This document shows positions 1 to 11,258 of a stretch of 64,000 nucleotides of DNA, piece by piece. The position numbers and the translations under genes were made by a program. The stretch is from assembly GCF_008831285.2 (NCBI RefSeq), contig NC_045147.1, forward strand, positions 14,300,854 through 14,364,853, in the 5' to 3' direction. Under the pieces are notes generated by a model. It was not told the DNA's origin and searched no databases. It saw nothing but the letters and a program-made list of their open reading frames with translations. This DNA is from Nymphaea colorata (Eukaryota; Streptophyta; Magnoliopsida; Nymphaeales; Nymphaeaceae). Each line of letters begins with the position of its first letter. Position 1 is the first letter of the stretch.

Positions 1-3000
1 ACGGCCATGCAGCTTCCAGGAAGGAGAGGAATTGGCGTTTAATGGTGGAAATAAGGTGAATGAAGGTGACTTGTGGGGGAAGGTCAAGTTGTTCTTGCTT
101 TTGGTTTTGTTAGGCCACCCCCACTTTCCTGGTGCCTTCCTCCTTCTTCCCTTCATTGACATTCATATCTTTACAATAATGCTGCACTATTCTATAGTAC
201 CCGTTTCGTATCGGCAGCTTGGTACCGGCTTTATTGTTTTTTAGAAAACTCGAGTTTGATTCGAAACCACAAATAACATCTCAGAGTTTTAAACAGCGAG
301 GTTTTTTTCAGGTATAATATGGTGACCTTGAAAAAAACAAGAAAAATATGGTGATTTTTTTTAAATTTTAAAAAAATTAAAAATAAAAAAAAATAAAATA
401 AGTAGGAAACTAATAACACAAACATCAAAAGATAAGTAGATTTGTAATAAATAAAAAATAAAAATAAATTGTTTGGCATTAAAAAAACTAAAAAAAGTGA
501 AAAAAAACACATTCTTTTTTAACTTAAAAAAAACGTATTTTTTAAAGTTTTAAACCGTCATTTAATTTATCACGTATTAAAAAATGTACTTTTTAAACTT
601 TTCTAAGGCTTGTCAACAAACTCGAATTTGGCATAAAAAAATGCATTTTCTACGACTATGCGACAAACTTGACTTGAACTCCACCTTCAAATGTCGGCCG
701 ATACGTATAGCAGCTGCAGCATCGGTTATGTCAATTTTATATCAATTGTTTCAATAAAATAACGATAATAATAATAATACTGATAAACTGATCTTTCAAG
801 TGTTCAAATAGAAAAGCATTTAAAAAAGACTGGCAGATCAACGGAAAAAAAAAAAGACTCGCATTAATTTTGGTGCTAATGTTGACAAAATTTTATTGGG
901 GATGTGGTTGGTCGCCTAGTCTTTATTGCATAGTTTTCTTGTTTATCAAACAGTAGATAATCGTATTAGTGTACTTAATTTTCACAATAAATATATTCTA
1001 ATTTTTTTTTTAAATACCGCCTTTGGTGAAAACGTTAAAGCGAGCTTTTAATATTGTCACCACAGGACTTTCAGTTTGCTTTTATTAAAATATATAAATG
1101 AGGACAATAGTTCTTGCACAAAAAGCTCAATGAAAATGTGTGGATTTGGAAAAGTTGCCTCTAGAATGTCAACAGTGAGTTGCCGATGGCAGCACACACA
1201 AATTTATTTATAAATAGAGGTATATAAAAAATTGCATATAGATGTGTCCAATTCAGTGTAGCAAGGATCTCTCTCACTATATGTATAGAAAAATTGGTAG
1301 GTTGAAACCTTTAGTTAACTTTCTCAATCTTCGAATTTTTTCGTATTGACTGTTGAGAGAGAAAAAAAGAGAAAGGTTTTTTAAGAGTTTAGGACCTGAA
1401 GATCTGACACCTACTAATCTCTCACTCTCTCTCTTTTGGCAATCTAACCTTATACATATAATCTTAGAAGTGGTTTGGTTTGAAACATATATTAGGTTAG
1501 TTATTTTTTGCTTTAATAATGTTTTTCATAAAAAAATGAACAGCCCCTATAACATCTAAATTTTGATATTAGATAGTTCAATTTTTTGACAAAGATAACT
1601 TAAACTAAAACATGATTTGTATTAAATTAGTAGTTATAAACGCATTAGGCAGCTTACATTTTGTTTAAAACACTTTTTATGGTTTTTATCCCATACCAAA
1701 ACAATCTGGTTTTTACTAATCATTCACACACACACATATATATAGACACACATTGGGTTTGGTTTTCACCAATCCAACTATATATATGTATCCAAAATTT
1801 GAAACTTAGGTATGTTTGATGGATTGGAAACTTGGAATTGAAAAAATATTCTTGAAAATAAGTTTCTTGGAATAAAGGAATTGAAAAAATCTTTCCGATT
1901 CTCATTTTGATGTGTGTGTGATGCCTTCTTAGTTTGATGGAATCGAAATATATTTCCAAGTGAAAAAGGCGAGTGAGGGAGGAAGAAGGGAGGTGCAAAA
2001 AGAAGGGAGCGAGGAAATGGAGAAAGGAGGAAGCGAGGGAGGAAGAAGGGAGGCAGAGGAAAAAGGGAGCAAGGGAGGTGCAAAAAGAAGGCGAGCGAGG
2101 GAGGAAGAAGGCGAGCGAGGGAGGCAGCAGATGTAACGGTCAAAAAAAAAAAACCGAAAAAATTTTTTCAGCTCTCAACTGAAAATTTTTTTCCGAAAAT
2201 ATATTTTCGTTTCCAGAATTAAGTATATCATGCACAGAAAAGCACAACAATAATGCAGAAGGACCCACTAGCGATAGAATATATGAAAGTCCTTTTGGGT
2301 TCTCAAGAGACTCCAGCTGAAGAACAAAGAACAATTTCCTAGACCTTAGGCTTATATTCTTGCCTTTGTGCGGCCATTGCAGGCCTCACATCAAGCAATG
2401 TAAGTAGCGTCCAAACGTCTCCATGATGATAAAATTATGTTTCTAAATTGCGAGCATATTCATACTTGGATTCCTCTATATCTGGTCAATTTGCAATAAC
2501 AAATTGCAGAGACTGCACCACTTGGATAGCTGAATAAGGCCGCAACCGCGAATTGTGCTCATGCCAAGGTGGCTCCACCACTGATGGAGACTCGCATATA
2601 AAAACTCTATATTTAGGGGTAGAGCCAGAAATTTTTCTTTGAATTGTATTTTTAGAGATTGTACAACGGCCGAACAATTTTTTTTTTTTAGAATTTCTGT
2701 ATTAACATTTTTTAAAATTATAAGCATAATTTTATTTTCCAAAATCTGAGGAGGAGCCATGGCCCCTGCCGGACCCCCCTCCGTCCGCCCCTCAGAACCT
2801 TACAGCTGGATAGGCTGTTCGCTTTTATGCAACTCAAACTTGTCTGTGTAAGCTTAAGTCGAACTCGACTCGTTTAATATTTAATATTTGCATTTTGATA
2901 TCTTTGATACTCGGTTTGATACTCGGTCAGCCCAAGTATCAAATAACCAGCCCAAGCTCAGCCCATGTATCCATTAGGTACCAGGCCCGTTGCCCGCCCT

Positions 3001-3238
3001 TATCGAAGAAAGATAGGTAGGTCCAAATCCAACTTGCATGAGAGAAGTTTACTATCCACTGATGATGAATTGAGGAGCTGAAAAAGATTCATTTGGTGTT
3101 TCTTTTGTAAGTGACAAACCAATTCAAGTGACACCCACATCCCTATAAACTTGTGTATCCTTGTGACTAGGATCATTGAAGTAATGACAGAAGCTATTCA
3201 GTTTCTGCACATGAAAGTGTTTCCAGCCACAGTTATAC
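1..3238. other. AT-rich spacer, no gene seen
   Basis: I see no supportable gene. The first kilobase is dominated by A/T homopolymer runs. A purine-rich tract at 1973-2130 repeats variants of the word GGAGGAAGAAGGGAGG. The open frames here are low-complexity translations, and several begin at TTG. The region borders the 3' side of the P450 remnant on the minus strand. A diverged transposable element could be hidden here, but I see no terminal repeats or conserved domains. Confidence 0.6.
1973..2130. repeat. purine-rich imperfect tandem repeats
   Basis: Strongly strand-asymmetric DNA in which one strand is nearly all A and G. It is built from imperfect repeats such as GGAGGAAGAAGGGAGG and GAAGGCGAGCGAGGGAGG. 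The frames through it encode only Arg/Glu/Lys or Pro/Leu/Phe-rich peptides, so I regard it as non-coding. Confidence 0.7.
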
Positions 3239-6200
3239 CTGTATCTGGCGGCCAAGTGATGAAGGAAAGCTGCCATCATCACCCTGCTGAAGTCTGCACA
3301 TGAAATTTGAGAGCAAAATCTGTGACTGTAATCTGCCATCTAACAATTTGCTCCAAATAGTTGCACTAAAAAAGGCACCCTGACTACTTCTAAGGTTTAC
3401 CTCCCATCTTGATGGTTCAAAGGAAAATAGATCAGGAAACAAATCAGGATTCATGTGCACTGAAATTGTGGACACAGCTGCAGTCCAATCTTTGGGAATC
3501 GTGTGTCCTGCATCAAACAGGTCATTGAAGCCATGGAAGACTGATCTGTCCTGCAGAAAACCATATCTTTTGTAATATATACCTTTTGTGGTGTTATCTG
3601 CCAAAGATTTTCTGAATATAACAGGTGCAATGTTGCCCAATCTAAGTGTCTCCTTTATCACCTGAAATTGTTGTAATGGTGTAAGAAAAGTGTTTATATG
3701 AATGAGGTGCTCGAATATAGAAGATCTCTTGAATTTGCAGTGGCCAGGACGCACAGCCAATGTGAGAAAGTTCTTTGCATTTCCTTAATACAAACAAGAG
3801 GGAAGAGAGTTCCACCAGACTGTGAGTCGAGATTAACTTTCACTATGACAATATAGTACCTGGGAAGTGTAAGTCATGGATTTATATTCCTTCCAAGAAA
3901 TCCCCATTTGCTCGTCATTCCTTCTACTGAGAATTTTGTGATGTTGCTTCTGATTGACACACACAAAAACTTGCGAGCTGTTAACGGAAGTGAACTGGAA
4001 ACCAACAAAATCAGTTTGTTTGATGCCTTCAGTTTTAAGTCCTTTCTGAGTGAGGCTTTCATGTTATAATTTGACTTACTGTTAATTCCTCCAGCACCTC
4101 AGGATGGTCTGCGAGAGCTTCGTTCATGCAGAAGGTTATTGACTGAGTTGTGGTCTCAAAGCTTGCAAAGAGAAGAACAAAAAGGAGGTCAAGTGAAATG
4201 GCCTTTGTCAAGGTTGATCCTTCCTTGTTCAACTCCTTTACAAGGAGATCAATGAGGTCTTTTTGCTCTTCCCTCGGCTGATCAAGCCCCTGTTCCACCA
4301 TACTCTTCAAGGTTTGCATCACCTTCTTCCGACCCTATCCAAGATATACAAGTGGTGATCAGAAGCCAGGGCTCCCTGAAGTTTCCATCTATTTTTTACT
4401 TAAATTTGGTAGAATGGATTAGATATAATGCATTTGTGCAGTTTTTGTGAAATTGTATTGCAGAAGCAAATTTGGTAAGTTGGTTTTCACGAGTCTGAGC
4501 ATATAAAAGTGAATTACACGATTAAAAAACTAGGAATGCATAGATGGACTAGATTGATTGGATGCCAAAATAAGATTTTATAGCTTAGAGAAATTCAAAA
4601 GTTTTAGATTGTTGAAACTTCAGTCCTCTCATCACATATTTAGACAACATTTAGATATTAATGCAGGTACTCATGTTTTGCTAAAACAGTATGCTTACAT
4701 AAATCAATAACTGTACTTCCTATAATACCGCCACCATGGTTTGAACAGACTTTAGAATATACAATCCACAAATTGCCCTCCCACTTTATCATTTCAAAAC
4801 ATCATGCTAGTTTAAGAAAATAATTGACCTGTTCATAAATTGTTTCCTTTAACTTTACAGTTACAAATATTTTGCTAGATACTCATTCAACTTATAAATC
4901 ATGATTTTCCCTTTCCGTCATGCATCCTGCCCTCAATTCAAGGTCTGAGTCTGATCATCTATATGTATACCCACTCCACATACACATTTTAATCATATTT
5001 TGAGATCCATATCTAAAAAGAATGCCATGGAGTTAATTGACCAGCAATCCAAACTAAAAGTTAAACAATCAATTCAATCAAAATGTATGGAAAATGACGT
5101 CACGGTCTGATGCCATACCTTCATACATAGGTAATATGCAGTGACAGGAATATTGAATGGAAATGAGAATAACCTATGCATGAAATCATGAAAATGCTTT
5201 TTCAGGTTTTTGGGTATCTTCAGACGGGTCATAACTTATCAACTTCTTCATATGAGAATCTTCATATCAGAAGGAAATAGGATACGAGTTACAGAAGTTT
5301 TTTTCAATTTTTTTCTTTTTCATTCTACTTTTCAGGAGACGGTCTTTGTAGAGGTGCAGGTAGCTTGCCAAGCCCGCCAGGTTGAGGTCGGAGCCATTCT
5401 TTACCAAGTCCAACCTGGTCGGATCTGATATATATTAGTTGTGGATTTAGAACCAGATCGACTTGGTTGTCTGAAACCAAAAGTTAATCGATCTGGGTCC
5501 AACTAGAGTAAAGGTGTTCGACTCATGTGAAGGTGCGTGCAGTTCAGATCTGGGGCTGTTTGTAACTGGATCCTGTTTTCTTTACCAAACGCCATATGGA
5601 CCCAAATTCGGATCAGTACCACCCATTGACATGTCACTAAAAATTGCCTTCCTTCATAGGCCCAATAAAATTGTTCATTTATTAATTGAAATTTCTTAAC
5701 AGTTTCTAGATGCCCCTTAAAATTTTTGGATTATATAACTAGTACCCTTTAGTTAAAATTTTGTGGCTTTTCGGCCCTGGTTTCAGATACGAATCAGACC
5801 GGTATTGGTTTGGAGTTTAAGCAACCAAACCAGACGGAGATTGACAAGGTTCCAACTGTAAATCTTGGACTACGCCTCTTTGATCTGGATTAGATTTTTA
5901 AAATTCAGGACAGATCCGAGTTCAATCCAATTTAGGGGAGATCTAATTTGGACGAATATGGCAAAAAGTAAATCCAGATTAGGTCCAAATCGTTTCTGTC
6001 CTTAGAAGAGGACAGCTGGATTACACGACGTAAAATCATGAATCTGGTGGCAAAGAACTTGATCTAGAAGCTGTAAATATAATTTCATGAAACCAAAGAT
6101 TTTATGACCGAATTAAATTCAAGCTTCAAATCCGCATTCTACTCTTTTACAATCACGAAGTATCTACTCTAATATGAGAAAAGAGAAAGTTTAATATATA

Positions 6201-6854
6201 TGAAAGGGGAGCTGAGAGGGCGAGAGGCTTTCATGCGCAGGCAAGAAGGAGGCGACCAAGGGAGGCAGCAGCAGCCGGAGGGAGGCGACCAAGGGAGGCA
6301 GCAGCAGCCGGAGGGAGGCGACTAAGGGAGGCAGCAGCAGCGGGAGGGAGGCTCTCCTCTTTATTATCACAAAAATACCTCTTTACGTTCAATACGTTTC
6401 ACCTCTTGCCATGAAACCTGTGAAACAGAACATTATCTTTCAAACAGTTTCGACGATCAAACAACCTCAACCTCTGAAAGAAAACATTGTGATTTGTTGG
6501 TGCGAGAAAAAGAAAGTTTACAGATTCATTCGCCTCTTTGAGTTCACTAGCGGGCAGTTCCGCCCATGAGAGGAGACTGGCGGAAATGCGGCTTCGTCAA
6601 TCTCAGGGAGCAGAGATTGCTTCAGATTTTCGGGGCCAAAGAGGGTCATGACTCATGACGAGGCTCTTGAGATACTTGAAAAGGAAGCCATGGAGTTCAC
6701 CGATGCCATGTTTGCCGAAGATCTCCTTGAGCGACTCAGGATAAGAGATCTGAAAGCATCGACCTTCCTGACCGAAGATGAAATTGTTGAAGTCCATTTC
6801 TGTTGGAAGATTATAGGCTTCCCTGCCAAGTTGGTCTTCAAAACCGGGCCATAC
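3239..6854 (-). pseudogene. CYP87-like cytochrome P450 remnant
   Basis: Exon-like blocks on the minus strand, in 5' to 3' order: 6854-6522 (YGPVLKTNLAGKPIIF, then EIFGKHGIGELHGF and SWAELPASELKEA), about 5260-5119 (KKLISYDPSEDTQ, then LFSFPFNIPVTAYYLCMK), 4334-4080 (I-helix LLFASFETTT), 3949-3860 (WKEYKSMTYTSQ), 3661-3593 (ETLRLGNIAPVIFRK), 3507-3401 (HTIPKDW to FEPSRWE) and 3293-3239 (ADFSRVMMAAFLHHLAARYR). Most ends carry GT/AG, and the order matches CYP87-type P450s of the CYP85 clan, which are ER-bound oxidases. The block that should carry the heme loop FxxGxRxCxG, between SRWE and ADFSR, is absent. There are single-base frameshifts near 6800, 6560 and 5215. I found no N-terminal anchor exon and no last exon. 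A working P450 is therefore excluded as the sequence stands. Some frameshifts could be sequencing errors, but the missing loop is not explained that way. Confidence 0.8.
6248..6350. repeat. 33-bp tandem repeat, three copies
   Basis: Three units of period 33, beginning GCGACCAAG at 6252 and 6285 and GCGACTAAG at 6318, rich in GGAGG and GCAGCAGC. It lies in the presumed intron between two exons of the P450 remnant. A multiple of three would preserve frame, but no conserved protein is seen. Confidence 0.85.
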
Positions 6855-7680
6855 CTGCAACAGGTTTTTTAGATTTCCTGTAAGTAGAAAAGAAGTAGAG
6901 AAACCAAAAAATAATTGCTGTGGTTCCGTGTAAGGCAACTGCCCACACAAGTCCATGCATAGCTCCCCTAGTGGTCGGAGAGCATATGATACGTGGTTAC
7001 CTTCTTGTTCAGTTTATAATGTGAGTGTGAATGTGAGTGTGAATGTGAGGAAGTCGGAAGAAGCATTGGTGGTGAAGAACTGGAAGGTTTCGCCGAGCAG
7101 AGGGAGTCAATCCCGTAACTAATACATATCAACACCAATGATATACCATGCATGCTGTGAACGCCCACATCTTTAGAGAGAGGATGAGAGACTGTAACCT
7201 AGAGAGAGGATGAGAGACTGTAACCTAGAGAGAGGATGAGAGACTGTAACCATAGTCCATAGGAGATGGGTGCAAGTCGATGGGCAACGGCTGTCCTTGT
7301 ACAGAAGAGACAATGGGAGTGTCAGCGGGTCGGAAGCCATTAGGAATAAGCACTCCAGGTACGAATCCAATTTGGATGTGTAGATAGTGGTTCCAGATCT
7401 GGATATTATCAGATCCTTCATGCGAATGACCAGCTACATATAAGCAGGTGTAGGCAGTTGCCCACCAAAAACTTTATATTTTCATATTGATGCATTAAAA
7501 GATTTACTCATTTATATACTAAGGTGCAAGGGTTTTTTAGCTAGGCCTCTTAGGTCAAATTACTTGGCTCCGCTGCTGCCCAAGTGCCGTCCGTTAAAAC
7601 CATAAGAACTAATCAAATCATACCTGCCCATAGCCAAATGTATCTATTAGTCAGTCCTTGCTGAATGGGCCTGGATGCTA
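6855..7680. other. spacer upstream of P450 remnant
   Basis: Expected position of the missing first exon of the P450 remnant, but no membrane anchor or proline-rich hinge is recognisable. It includes a GTGAATGTGA dinucleotide-like tract (7020-7047) and the 26-bp tandem repeat listed separately. Open frames on the minus strand here have no recognisable domain. Confidence 0.5.
7175..7250. repeat. 26-bp tandem repeat, three copies
   Basis: Three nearly exact head-to-tail units starting at 7175, 7201 and 7227, each reading AGAGAGAGGATGAGAGACTG plus TAACCT. The third is followed immediately by unique sequence. A simple minisatellite; no coding meaning seen. Confidence 0.9.
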
Positions 7681-7824
7681 ATGGGTTATTTGGCAGGGGG
7701 AACACTGCGATGAGTGTCTCATGATTTACCCTAAAGATTAACAAATTCAAGAAATGCTAAAACTAGTGTTTCATAAACATACTCCAACTTTTTAGGCAAA
7801 TTTATCGGACACCAAATGACCCAT
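7681..7824. mobile_element. MITE-like fold-back, about 144 bp
   Basis: The left end ATGGGTTATTTGGCAGG and the reverse complement of the right end, ATGGGTCATTTGGTGTCC, are imperfect terminal inverted repeats around an AT-rich core. The ends resemble those of the element at 11111-11258 (GGTCATTTGGTAGG). It has no coding capacity. I infer a non-autonomous DNA transposon; I could not define a target-site duplication. Confidence 0.45.
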
Positions 7825-7883
7825 AAAGTCGGATTTAATTGTTTTGTAGCATCGAAACTTGAGCTCATTCACGATCAAAGGTG

Positions 7884-8144
7884 TAGAAACATGGTCGAAA
7901 GAAAAAAATCTCTATTTGATTGGGCTTCTTCCTATACATTTGAATTCCATTGGACCCAGAAATGATACATTGTAATAATCTTTTTGGTCTCCCAATATCA
8001 ATAGATTGATTGTTTCGCTCCCGTATCTTATAAAAGGAAAAAGATATCTAAGATTTGTTTCATGGATTCGAAAGGGAGTACTTGGATCCTCCCAATAATT
8101 AAAAAGTGTATCATGTCTGAATCTAACTGGGGTTCACGGTGTCC
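7884..8144 (+). other. nuclear plastid insertion (ycf2 fragment)
   Basis: From AACATGGTCGAAAG to about GGGGTTCACGGTG, the sequence aligns by eye with the plastid gene ycf2 near its 5' end. Reading across frames gives peptides typical of Ycf2, for example [17 protein letters not shown] and ITKKCIMPESNWGS equivalents. Multiple substitutions and small indels interrupt the frame, so it is a decayed nuclear copy (NUPT) and not a gene. The flanks are not plastid-like. The match is from memory of ycf2, so exact ends are approximate. Confidence 0.85.
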
Positions 8145-8386
8145 CCAATAGATGCATGCTGAATATAGTGGTGTATTGATCTTTTCATGAGGTGGTGGTT
8201 TGAACTAAGTCTTGGTGAATTGATTTATAGGTTCATTAATCATATCCAACTGCTTTATGTTGTAATAACTGAGTGGCCTTTCCTATTGCTACCAATCAAT
8301 TATCATGCTCATACAAAACTTATAGAGGTTGGCTACTATCTTGAGCATGATATATAAATTTGATATTATCGGAACCTCTTATGGAC
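8145..8386. other. spacer between NUPT and MITE-like element
   Basis: AT-rich sequence with no conserved reading frame and no match I recognise. It ends at the CTTTAA direct repeat flanking the next element. Confidence 0.5.
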
Positions 8387-8392
8387 CTTTAA

Positions 8393-8828
8393 GTAGGGTG
8401 AACACGAGCCCAGTTGGGCCCGACTTTAGTCAACTCGAACTCAGTTTGACTAATGAAACCTCGAGAATGGCTCGACTCGACAATTACATGTTGAGCTCAA
8501 GCTCAACTGGAATAAGGCTAGACAAACTCATTTCAATAGAATTGATATTCATCGTTACGTGTTGAGTTCGAGCTCGACTCGATTAAGGTTTGATAAACTC
8601 GTAAACTTTTTTTAATATATCGACTTGATTAAGGCTCAACAAACTCTATTAAGGCTTGAGTTCGACTCGGCAGTTACATGTTGAGCTTGAATTCAACTCG
8701 ATTATTTGAACGAGTCGACTCATGAATTCGAGCTCGACTCATTAAGCAAATGACTTGGTTCGAACTCGTTCACGAGCTAAGCTTTAACGAGTCGAGCTCG
8801 AGTAACTCAACTCGATGTTCACCCCTAC
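8393..8828. mobile_element. non-autonomous element with TIRs and 6-bp TSD
   Basis: The left end GTAGGGTGAACAC at 8393 and the right end GTTCACCCCTAC at 8828 are inverted repeats of each other apart from one base. They are flanked by CTTTAA at 8387-8392 and 8829-8834, a candidate target-site duplication. The 436-bp interior is a degenerate reiteration of AGCTCGACTCG-like words in both orientations, with no protein. I infer a MITE or other non-autonomous transposon; the superfamily is not clear. Confidence 0.65.
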
Positions 8829-9798
8829 CTTTAAGCGGCCATTTGGAGTTAGAAATACTTTGTGAGTGTTTCATAAATCTACCTCAAAATTATAATAGAA
8901 TCATGAAACACGTGATAAGTGTTTTATGAGTCCAGATTCACGAAACGCGCACATATTGTTCTCAATGCCATACAACCCATAAAGTTCCAACTTGCTTACT
9001 TATTTACTAAAGTGATTTGGCACGAACAATTTCTACGGTCAAACCCAAATTGGGCACCGAAGATTTTCACACTCCATTTGAAGGCTAGGGAAGCAAAACA
9101 CTGGGCTTGATAAACAAATGATAAGGCAGTGGCGACAGTTAATTAATTGTGAAGCAAATAGCAGGACTAGGTTATTGATTTAGATTATAACCCTAAGATC
9201 AAGGACCGTATTTTGTAAGTCATCCTTCTCGTTATAAATATGACACCATCTCTCAAAATGAAAACATGAAAAATAACATAGAGATATAAATGAAAACATG
9301 AAAAATAACATGGAGATATATGCAAAGAAGTTCATGGTTCACTGCTAGAAAGAACATCTTTAAAGAGGGATGAAGCGTGATCAGTAAAAGTTTTACTTGC
9401 TGCAATTTGTGGCATGGCTTGAAGAAAAACGCTAACGAAGGTCGTGCCACTGATCATTTGGTGACGGAAGGCGCAAATGTCAATGAAGAGACGTTCAGAA
9501 ATACTCCAGGAAGACGTCACAGAAGGTAGACCAGACTAGAACGAGCACCAGTGGCGTAGTATTCATGTCAATGAATGGTCGTCAACAATGGTGCAAAAGA
9601 ACGTCAGCCTTTGTCAACGGTGACACGCTTCTCATGTCAAAAGGGACTATATGGTCTCATAAACCGTCATTGACATGACGTTGGCGTCAGTGATTCATCA
9701 CAGTAGCGCGCTATCTGTGCCAATGAGATGAAAACGTTAGTTTTGTATAGCTTTTAGTGACGTGAGAGAATGCATTACTGGCAATCTGGATTTTTTAG

Positions 9799-9857
9799 TG
9801 ACTCAACATGTTGAGTCAATGATGATTGATCATTGTTTTTTAAAACAATGATCAATC
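9799..9857. repeat. two adjacent palindromes
   Basis: A perfect 20-bp palindrome, TGACTCAACATGTTGAGTCA, occupies 9799-9818. Six bases later a 16-bp inverted repeat (9824-9839 with 9842-9857, GATTGATCATTGTTTT arm) surrounds a 2-base loop. Both would extrude as hairpins. Confidence 0.85.
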
Positions 9858-11110
9858 CCTGCTACCAAACAAACCCTGTTTGAAAACATGAAAAAAAATG
9901 TACATTAACCACTGGAATAATCGACTTCAAATAAGTGGGGCTCTATGCTATCTGCATCCCAAAGAAAGCAAAAGGAGAAACAAATTAATACCAACATAAT
10001 ACTAAAGACGATAAACATTAAAGAATGATAGTAACAACTCTATCATGGCGACAAAGAAAATGTGACAGATTTCAACAAACAGAAAGAAGAATTGGAGCGA
10101 GAAGACAGGAAATTACTGGAAGAGCGGCTGTACAAATCAAGCGGCCGCCTTTGCTGCTACACAAGAAGCCAATCAAAGGAACAGACAAATCATGAGAGAT
10201 AAAGAGACAGGGAGAGAGATAAAGGTTCTATTTCCTGGATGTAGATAGTTGTTTCTCTTCTTGCTGTAAAGTGCAAACTTCACACTTCTTTTATATATTT
10301 TTCTGTAGATGGTTATCATTAATTTAATAAAAATTAGTAACTAGATCGATAATAAGTACAAGGCTTTGTTATCAAAAAATTGATGGAAATTTTGAAAAAT
10401 GACAGAAAATCATGGAATATCATGTTGGTGCGTATAGTTAGTTTTTGGCAAGCATTCTTACAAAAATTTGTTCGGGACGTGATTGGCTGGTTCTTGTCCA
10501 AAACAAGGTGCTCTCAAAGAGTCATTATTAGAATATAGAAAATACAAGGAAGTCAGGTTTTCCTAAAACTGATTGTAAATGTATTGTCTCCTTGCTCACG
10601 AGTTTACTGCCGATCAAATCGGACTCCATCATCTACATTGTCATGAGTATCTTTGTTCTCTTCTTTGGATCTCATCTCATTGTTCTGGTTGATCTGAAAA
10701 GTTACCATAGATGTTATGTATATGGTTAATTTATTCAATAAAATATCGTTTGTCAAATCAACACGACATAACACGTACATGCACGAGAATCTTTCTGATA
10801 GCAAAGATTGACAGTAAAACAACAAGAATTGCATCCAACAAATATGCTCACTGATGTGAACAGTATCGTGTTCACATATTTATTGGTGCTGTTCTTTTGT
10901 CATTTCTATAAAGTTCTTGTGGTGATAAGTAGGAATTGTTTGGCGAATAGAACAATTTATCAGTATTTCATGAATCTGTTTCAAAGATTGATGTAAACTC
11001 ATTAGCACCTAATTCTAATGTTTTATAAATTTGCCTCAATTTTTAGGGTATATTCATGTAAAACTTACTTAGTGTTTTAATTGTCAAACAACCTTATAAT
11101 GTATCTTTTT

Positions 11111-11258
11111 GGTCATTTGGTAGGAAGAACACTGAGTGAGTATCTAATGAATCAGCACCAAATATTCAAGTAGGTTTATGGAAGAATAGAGTTATTGTTC
11201 TTAATGTTTAGGACAGATTCATTGAACACTCTCTCAGTGTCTTTCCTGCCAAACGACC
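11111..11258. mobile_element. MITE-like fold-back, 148 bp
   Basis: The left arm from GGTCATTTGGTAGGAAGAAC at 11111 and the right arm ending TCCTGCCAAACGACC at 11258 pair imperfectly over about 45 bp; the terminal words are GGTCATTTGG and GGTCGTTTGG. It has no coding capacity. It resembles the element at 7681-7824, so a low-copy family is likely. Confidence 0.6.

Noticed and set aside
231-512. Minus-strand frame of 93 Phe/Leu/Lys-rich codons
   Set aside because: It is the translation of long A/T runs, which look like membrane segments by chance; no conserved motif.
7175-7250. CRISPR-like repeat
   Set aside because: The 26-bp units are directly adjacent with no spacers, and the DNA is plant nuclear; it is a minisatellite.
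7884-8144. Plastid contig or contamination
   Set aside because: Only about 260 bp match ycf2, with many indels, and both flanks are unrelated AT-rich nuclear sequence.
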